From positions 1 through 64,000 of the forward strand of contig NZ_JAAKZW010000008.1 of the NCBI RefSeq assembly GCF_011044995.1: a DNA stretch of 64,000 bases, given 5' to 3'. The notes under the pieces are model-generated. The model was given only the letters and a program-made list of their open reading frames with translations, was not told where the DNA came from and did no database searches. Below are positions 60,351-64,000 of this stretch, piece by piece. Within the stretch, counting starts at the first letter, position 1; every line of letters begins with the position of its first letter. A program made the position numbers and the translations under genes. Source of the DNA: Streptomyces mesophilus (GTDB lineage: Bacteria; Actinomycetota; Actinomycetes; Streptomycetales; Streptomycetaceae).

Positions 60351-60523
60351 GCGCACTCCGTACAATCGGATCCCGCAACTCCCCTCGCGGTGAGCGGGAA
60401 TCCGGTACGGTCCGCCAGGCGCGGCGCGATAAGGTCTGACGACGACTTATCCAATGGCCGACAAGGCTCGCAAGCCCCCAGGAGCTCAGCGCTCCGGGCC
60501 CCGACAGCAGAGAGCGGTGCAGC

Positions 60524-60976
60524 GTGACCGGTGGAGAGGTGGCCGGGATTCTTGTGGCCGTCTTCTGGGCGATCCTGGTCTCGTTCCTCGCCGTCGCGCT
60601 GGCGAGACTCGCGCAGACGCTCAAGGCGACCACCAAGCTCGTGGCGGACGTGACCGAGCAGGCCGTGCCGCTGCTCTCCGACGCCTCGGCGACCGTACGC
60701 TCCGCGCAGACCCAGCTCGACCGGGTCGACGCCATCGCCACGGACGTCCAGGAAGTCACCTCCAACGCCTCCGCGCTGTCCACCACGGTCGCCTCCACCT
60801 TCGGCGGCCCCCTCGTGAAGGTCGCGGCCTTCGGATACGGGGTGCGGCGGGCCGTCGCCGGGCGCAAGGGCGACGCGGACGTGCCGCGCAAGGCACCCAG
60901 GCGTACCGTGATCGTGGGCCGGGCGGTGCCTGCCGCCCGCCGGGGCAAGCGGAACGACAGGAACGCGAGGGACTGA
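60524..60976 (+). CDS. DUF948-domain membrane-associated protein
   Basis: A 150-residue protein with an N-terminal membrane helix (VAGILVAVFWAILVSFLAVAL) and a long amphipathic coiled coil of the DUF948 type (LAQTLKATTKLVADVTEQAV, SDASATVRSAQTQLDRVDAIA). It ends in a basic Arg/Lys tail. Function unknown; in Firmicutes such proteins are general stress-associated. GTG with GAGAG upstream. It is followed after 7 nt by the next gene, so the two probably form an operon with alaS. Confidence 0.85.
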   Translation: MTGGEVAGILVAVFWAILVSFLAVALARLAQTLKATTKLVADVTEQAVPLLSDASATVRSAQTQLDRVDAIATDVQEVTSNASALSTTVASTFGGPLVKVAAFGYGVRRAVAGRKGDADVPRKAPRRTVIVGRAVPAARRGKRNDRNARD

Positions 60977-60983
60977 CGCAGCC

Positions 60984-61352
60984 ATGTTCCGCCGTACCTT
61001 CTGGTTCACCGCGGGCGCAGCCGCCGGCGTGTGGGCCACCACCAAGGTCAATCGCAAGATCAAGCAGCTGACCCCCGAGAGCCTCGCGGCCCAGGCCGCG
61101 AACAAGGCGATCGACGCGGGCCACCGCCTCAAGGACTTCGCACTCGACGTCCGCGACGGCATGGCCCAGCGCGAGGCCGAACTCGGCGAGGCGCTCGGCC
61201 TCGAACACGACCCGGACGCCGAACTGCCCCCGCAGCGGCGTGTGGTCGCGATCGAGAACCACAAGCTGATTGCCGCGAAGCAGGACAAGAAGAACCCGAA
61301 CTCGACGTACGAGAACGGCTCGTACACGTACAACCGGAATGAGGACCACTGA
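60984..61352 (+). CDS. DUF6167-like small protein, 122 aa
   Basis: A 122-residue protein. An N-terminal hydrophobic or amphipathic start ([21 protein letters not shown]) may insert into the membrane. It is followed by a helical, charged part with [16 protein letters not shown], and an Asn/Tyr-rich end [18 protein letters not shown] recognise it as the streptomycete protein that always precedes alaS (DUF6167 by memory). Function unknown. The stop codon overlaps the alaS ATG by one base (TGATG). Confidence 0.82.
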   Translation: MFRRTFWFTAGAAAGVWATTKVNRKIKQLTPESLAAQAANKAIDAGHRLKDFALDVRDGMAQREAELGEALGLEHDPDAELPPQRRVVAIENHKLIAAKQDKKNPNSTYENGSYTYNRNEDH

Positions 61353-64000
61353 TGGAGTCGGCTGAAATCCGCCGCCGCTGGCTGAGCTTCTTCGAGGAGC
61401 GTGGGCACAAGGTCGTGCCGTCGGCGTCGCTGATCGCAGACGACCCGACGCTGCTCCTCGTCCCCGCCGGCATGGTGCCGTTCAAGCCCTACTTCCTGGG
61501 CGAGACCAAGCCGCCGGCCCCGCGCGTGACCAGCGTGCAGAAGTGCGTGCGCACGCCGGACATCGAAGAGGTCGGCAAGACCACGCGGCACGGCACGTTC
61601 TTCCAGATGTGCGGCAACTTCTCCTTCGGCGACTACTTCAAGGAAGGCGCCATCAAGTACGCCTGGGAGCTGCTCACCAGCCCCCAGGACAAGGGTGGTT
61701 ACGGCCTGGAGCCCGAGAAGCTCTGGATCACCGTCTACCTCGACGACGACGAGGCCGAGCGCATCTGGCACGAGGTCGTCGGCGTACCGAAGGAGCGCAT
61801 CCAGCGCCTGGGCAAGAAGGACAACTTCTGGTCCATGGGCGTCCCCGGCCCCTGCGGCCCCTGCTCCGAGATCAACTACGACCGCGGCCCCGAGTTCGGC
61901 GAAGAGGGCGGCCCGGCCGTCAACGACGAGCGCTATGTGGAGATCTGGAACCTGGTCTTCATGCAGTACGAGCGCGGCCCGGGCACCGGCAAGGACGACT
62001 TCGAGATCCTCGGTGACCTGCCCTCGCAGAACATCGACACCGGTCTCGGTCTCGAGCGCCTCGCCATGATCCTGCAGGGCGTGCGGAACATGTACGAGAC
62101 GGACACCCTCCGTGTCGTCATGGACAAGGCCACCGAGCTGACCGGCGTCCGATACGGAGCCGAACAGGGCTCGGACGTCTCGCTGCGCGTGGTCGCCGAC
62201 CACATCCGTACCTCGGCGATGCTCATCGGCGACGGCGTCACCCCCGGCAACGAGGGCCGCGGCTACGTCCTGCGCCGCATCATGCGCCGCGCCATCCGCA
62301 ACATGCGCCTGATGGGCGCCACCGGGCCGGTCGTCAACGACCTCATCGGCGTCGTGATCGACACCATGGGCCTGCAGTACCCGGAGCTCATCACCGACCG
62401 CAAGCGCATCGAGACCGTCGCGCTCGCCGAAGAGGCCGCCTTCCTCAAGGCCATCAAGGGCGGCACGAACATCCTCGACACCGCCGTCACCGAGACCAAG
62501 GCCGCCGGCGGCACGGTCCTCGCCGGCGACAAGGCCTTCCTGCTCCACGACACCTGGGGCTTCCCGATCGACCTCACCCTCGAAATGGCCGCCGAACAGG
62601 GCCTCTCGGTGGACGAGGACGGCTTCCGCCGCCTGATGAAGGAACAGCGCGACCGCGCCAAGGCCGACGCCCAGGCCAAGAAGACCGGTCACGCCGACAT
62701 GTCCGGCTACCGCGAGATCGCGGACGAGGCCGGCGCCACCGACTTCATCGGCTACACGTCCCTGGAGGGCGAGTCCAAGGTCGTCGGCATCCTCGTCAAC
62801 GGCGTGCCCTCGCCCGCCGCCGTCGAGGGCGACGAGGTCGAGATCGTGCTCGACCGCACCCCGTTCTACGCCGAGGGCGGCGGCCAGATCGGCGACACCG
62901 GCAAGATCCGGCTGCACTCCGGCGCCGTCGTCGAGGTCCGCGACTGCCAGAAGCCCGTGCCCGGTGTCTACGTGCACAAGGGCGTCGTCCAGGTCGGCGA
63001 GGTCACCCTCGGCGCCCCGGCCCAGGCCGTCATCGACGTGACCCGCCGCCGCGCCATCGCCCGCGCGCACTCGGCCACGCACCTCACCCACCAGGCACTG
63101 CGCGACGCGCTCGGCCCGGGGGCCGCACAGGCCGGTTCCGAGAACCAGCCCGGCCGCTTCCGCTTCGACTTCGGCTCCCCGTCCGCCGTCCCGACGGCCG
63201 TCATGACCGACGTCGAGCAGAAGATCAACGAAGTCCTCTCGCGTGAACTCGACGTCCAGGCCGAGGTCATGAGCATCGACGAGGCCAAGAAGCAGGGCGC
63301 CATCGCCGAGTTCGGCGAGAAGTACGGCGAGCGCGTGCGCGTCGTCACCATCGGCGACTTCTCCAAGGAGCTGTGCGGCGGTACGCACGTCCACAACACC
63401 GCACAGCTCGGCCTGGTCAAGCTGCTCGGCGAGTCCTCGATCGGCTCCGGTGTGCGCCGTATCGAGGCACTCGTCGGTGTCGACGCGTACAACTTCCTCG
63501 CCCGTGAGCACACGGTCGTCGCCCAGATCCAGGAACTGGTCAAGGGCCGCCCCGAGGAGCTCCCGGAGAAGATCTCCACCATGCTCGGCAAGCTGAAGGA
63601 CGCCGAGAAGGAGATCGAGAAGTTCCGCGCCGAGAAGGTCCTGCAGGCCGCCGGCGGCCTCGCCCAGGGTGCCCAGGATGTACGGGGCGTCGCCCTCGTC
63701 ACCGGTCAGGTGCCCGACGGCACCGGCGCCGACGACCTGCGCAAGCTGGTCCTCGACGTGCGCGGCCGCATCCCGGGCGACCGTCCGGCCGTCGTCGCCC
63801 TGTTCACCACGGTCAACGGCAAGCCGCTCACCGTCATCGCCACCAACGAGGCGGGCCGCGAGCGCGGCCTCAAGGCCGGCGACCTGGTGCGCACCGCCGC
63901 CAAGACCCTCGGCGGCGGCGGTGGCGGCAAGCCCGACGTCGCCCAGGGCGGCGGCCAGAACCCGGCCGCCATCGGCGAGGCCATGGCCGCCGTCGAACGC
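61352..64000 (+). CDS. alaS: Alanine-tRNA ligase (C-terminus cut by window edge)
   Basis: Charges tRNA-Ala and edits mischarged Ser/Gly. 883 codons are present; comparison with the usual length (about 890) suggests fewer than ten are missing. Class II catalytic core ([46 protein letters not shown] split by motif 2, [13 protein letters not shown]), then the tRNA-recognition domain and the editing domain with zinc-binding HSATH and CGGTH. The C-terminal dimerisation/DHHA1 domain ends the window in [15 protein letters not shown]. The ATG is coupled to the upstream DUF6167-like gene. Confidence 0.97.
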   Translation, partial: MESAEIRRRWLSFFEERGHKVVPSASLIADDPTLLLVPAGMVPFKPYFLGETKPPAPRVTSVQKCVRTPDIEEVGKTTRHGTFFQMCGNFSFGDYFKEGAIKYAWELLTSPQDKGGYGLEPEKLWITVYLDDDEAERIWHEVVGVPKERIQRLGKKDNFWSMGVPGPCGPCSEINYDRGPEFGEEGGPAVNDERYVEIWNLVFMQYERGPGTGKDDFEILGDLPSQNIDTGLGLERLAMILQGVRNMYETDTLRVVMDKATELTGVRYGAEQGSDVSLRVVADHIRTSAMLIGDGVTPGNEGRGYVLRRIMRRAIRNMRLMGATGPVVNDLIGVVIDTMGLQYPELITDRKRIETVALAEEAAFLKAIKGGTNILDTAVTETKAAGGTVLAGDKAFLLHDTWGFPIDLTLEMAAEQGLSVDEDGFRRLMKEQRDRAKADAQAKKTGHADMSGYREIADEAGATDFIGYTSLEGESKVVGILVNGVPSPAAVEGDEVEIVLDRTPFYAEGGGQIGDTGKIRLHSGAVVEVRDCQKPVPGVYVHKGVVQVGEVTLGAPAQAVIDVTRRRAIARAHSATHLTHQALRDALGPGAAQAGSENQPGRFRFDFGSPSAVPTAVMTDVEQKINEVLSRELDVQAEVMSIDEAKKQGAIAEFGEKYGERVRVVTIGDFSKELCGGTHVHNTAQLGLVKLLGESSIGSGVRRIEALVGVDAYNFLAREHTVVAQIQELVKGRPEELPEKISTMLGKLKDAEKEIEKFRAEKVLQAAGGLAQGAQDVRGVALVTGQVPDGTGADDLRKLVLDVRGRIPGDRPAVVALFTTVNGKPLTVIATNEAGRERGLKAGDLVRTAAKTLGGGGGGKPDVAQGGGQNPAAIGEAMAAVER

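Noticed and set aside
60218-63511. 1097-codon open frame on the minus strand over alaS
   Set aside because: It is a shadow of third-position GC bias in alaS; its protein has no motif, and the plus strand encodes a full AlaRS.

Overview
The window is a contiguous piece of a high-GC actinobacterial chromosome, almost certainly Streptomyces. The evidence is the extreme third-position GC bias, many GTG starts, a sporulation-specific ssgB gene whose 137-residue product I recognise, actinobacterial PIM-lipid genes, a DtxR/DmdR-type iron box and rare in-frame TTA (bldA) codons. From memory, the gene order (ssgB, thrS, HIT, pgsA, pimA, pdxST, yebC, ruvCAB, yajC-secDF, apt, relA, hisS, rarA, rpsD, alaS) matches the S. 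coelicolor SCO1501-SCO1555 core region. I see no prophage, insertion sequence or CRISPR array. Both ends cut a gene: a Ser/Thr kinase on the left and alaS on the right.

Layout. 1-10.3 kb: kinase, small membrane and hypothetical genes, an APH-like protein, a tRNA cluster (Gly, Cys and three identical Val-GAC), pabB-pabC for folate, a double GNAT, a DsbA-like thiol oxidoreductase, a CGNR regulator, ssgB and a PGPGW membrane protein. 10.3-16.4 kb: a large membrane protein and an SRPBCC protein bracketed by two identical tRNA-Val(CAC) genes, a DnaQ-like exonuclease, and an overlapping pair made of a DUF4365 putative nuclease and an uncharacterised partner. 16.5-29.4 kb: thrS, an ion channel, a HIT hydrolase, a large membrane protein, an EF-G-like GTPase, the phosphatidylinositol/PIM operon (pgsA, acyltransferase, pimA), a decayed gene, a secreted alpha/beta hydrolase and a LemA-like protein. 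29.5-41.3 kb: pdxS-pdxT (PLP), yebC, ruvC-ruvA-ruvB, yajC-secD-secF, apt and relA. 41.4-49.4 kb: a DUF349 protein, a membrane-anchored cyclophilin, a glyoxalase-II-like enzyme, hisS, and a four-gene ABC transporter/two-component operon. 49.5-56.6 kb: VKOR, a CstR-type sulfur-stress operon with its operator, rarA, a secreted HNH lipoprotein, and an SMP-30/Lrp divergent pair. 56.6-64 kb: an iron-boxed DUF2470 gene, rpsD, a STAND ATPase, two small membrane-associated proteins and alaS.

Most of the region is housekeeping: translation (three aminoacyl-tRNA synthetases, S4, seven tRNAs), stringent response and purine salvage (relA, apt), recombination and repair (ruvCAB, rarA), protein export (yajC, secDF), PLP and folate synthesis, and inositol lipids. 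The parts most worth following up are the DUF4365 pair with its own promoter and candidate operator, the persulfide-sensing operon, three TTA-containing genes (one an EF-G-like GTPase without the usual NKxD motif), the iron box beside rpsD, a run of probable leaderless promoters with the -10 box 7-8 nt from the start codon, and several short unexplained repeats. No intergenic stretch exceeds about 300 bases.
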